A stretch of 64,000 nt of DNA from Neptunicoccus cionae (GTDB lineage: Bacteria > Pseudomonadota > Alphaproteobacteria > Rhodobacterales > Rhodobacteraceae): contig NZ_BMKA01000002.1 in the NCBI RefSeq assembly GCF_014643735.1, positions 930,001 through 994,000 of the forward strand, written 5' to 3'. Within the stretch, counting starts at the first letter, position 1. Each line of letters opens with the position of its first letter. Below, in pieces: positions 63,965 to 64,000 of the stretch. The notes beneath the pieces were generated by a model. It had not been told where the DNA came from, ran no database searches, and worked only from the letters and a program-made list of their open reading frames with translations. The position numbers and the translations under genes were made by a program.

Positions 63965-64000
63965 ATGTACAAGCTCTATCACTTCCCGCTCTCCCCGTTC
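63965..64000 (+). CDS. Probable glutathione S-transferase family protein, first 12 codons
   Basis: The last 36 bases of the window read ATG followed by an open frame giving MYKLYHFPLSPF. This matches the usual N-terminal strand of the GST thioredoxin-like fold, where a Cys or Ser after the PF pair contacts glutathione. The rest lies beyond the window, so the call is tentative. Confidence 0.55.
   Translation, partial: MYKLYHFPLSPF

Noticed and set aside
1-64000. Mobile elements, prophage or CRISPR array
   Set aside because: No transposase, integrase, phage structural gene, tandem spacer array or terminal repeat pair was seen on either strand.

Overview
The window looks like chromosomal DNA of a marine, Gram-negative alphaproteobacterium of the Rhodobacterales (roseobacter group). 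The gene content points there: an ectoine cluster with its dedicated aspartokinase and MarR regulator, a malic enzyme fused to a phosphotransacetylase-like domain, an NDUFA9-type complex I accessory protein, lptCAB, kdsB, a phasin, modABC and gltDB. The genus is an inference; no rRNA is present. Coding density is high, and I see no insertion sequence, prophage or CRISPR array.

Layout. 1-5.0 kb: a leftward housekeeping operon (rph, rdgB, hemW, DUF454) divergent from the heat-shock set hrcA-grpE plus a small VOC protein. 5.0-14.2 kb: mutS, maeB, the dnaK-dnaJ operon behind a sigma-32-like promoter, and alkB. 14.2-24.4 kb: a glycan block with an orphan ABC-2 permease, cysQ, kdsB, a GT2, galU, and a compact train of GT4, GT92-like, GT14/DUF5927 and double sulfotransferase genes. 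This could build a sulfated surface polysaccharide, with CysQ clearing the PAP left by sulfation.

24.4-28.3 kb: rnd-lptC-lptA-lptB and hpf-ptsN, with rpoN missing from its usual place between lptB and hpf. 28.4-31.5 kb: molybdate uptake (modE-like, modABC). 31.5-36.1 kb: ectoine synthesis (ectABC-ask) and divergent ectR. 36.1-41.3 kb: phasin, tesA, the ybbA/ybbP exporter pair and a lytic transglycosylase.

41.3-54.4 kb is the most unusual part. Three secreted DUF11/Ig-like proteins (170, 885 and 1913 residues, the last ending in a predicted outer-membrane beta-barrel) are enclosed by the parts of one phosphorelay: an Hpt protein and a NarL/LuxR-type response regulator on one side, and a soluble hybrid histidine kinase on the other. 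I infer that the relay controls these surface proteins. Dyads, hairpins and a C9 tract in the gaps suggest layered regulation.

54.6-64.0 kb: tRNA-Leu(CAG), an NDUFA9-like protein, uppP, gltD-gltB, mtgA and the first codons of a probable glutathione S-transferase.
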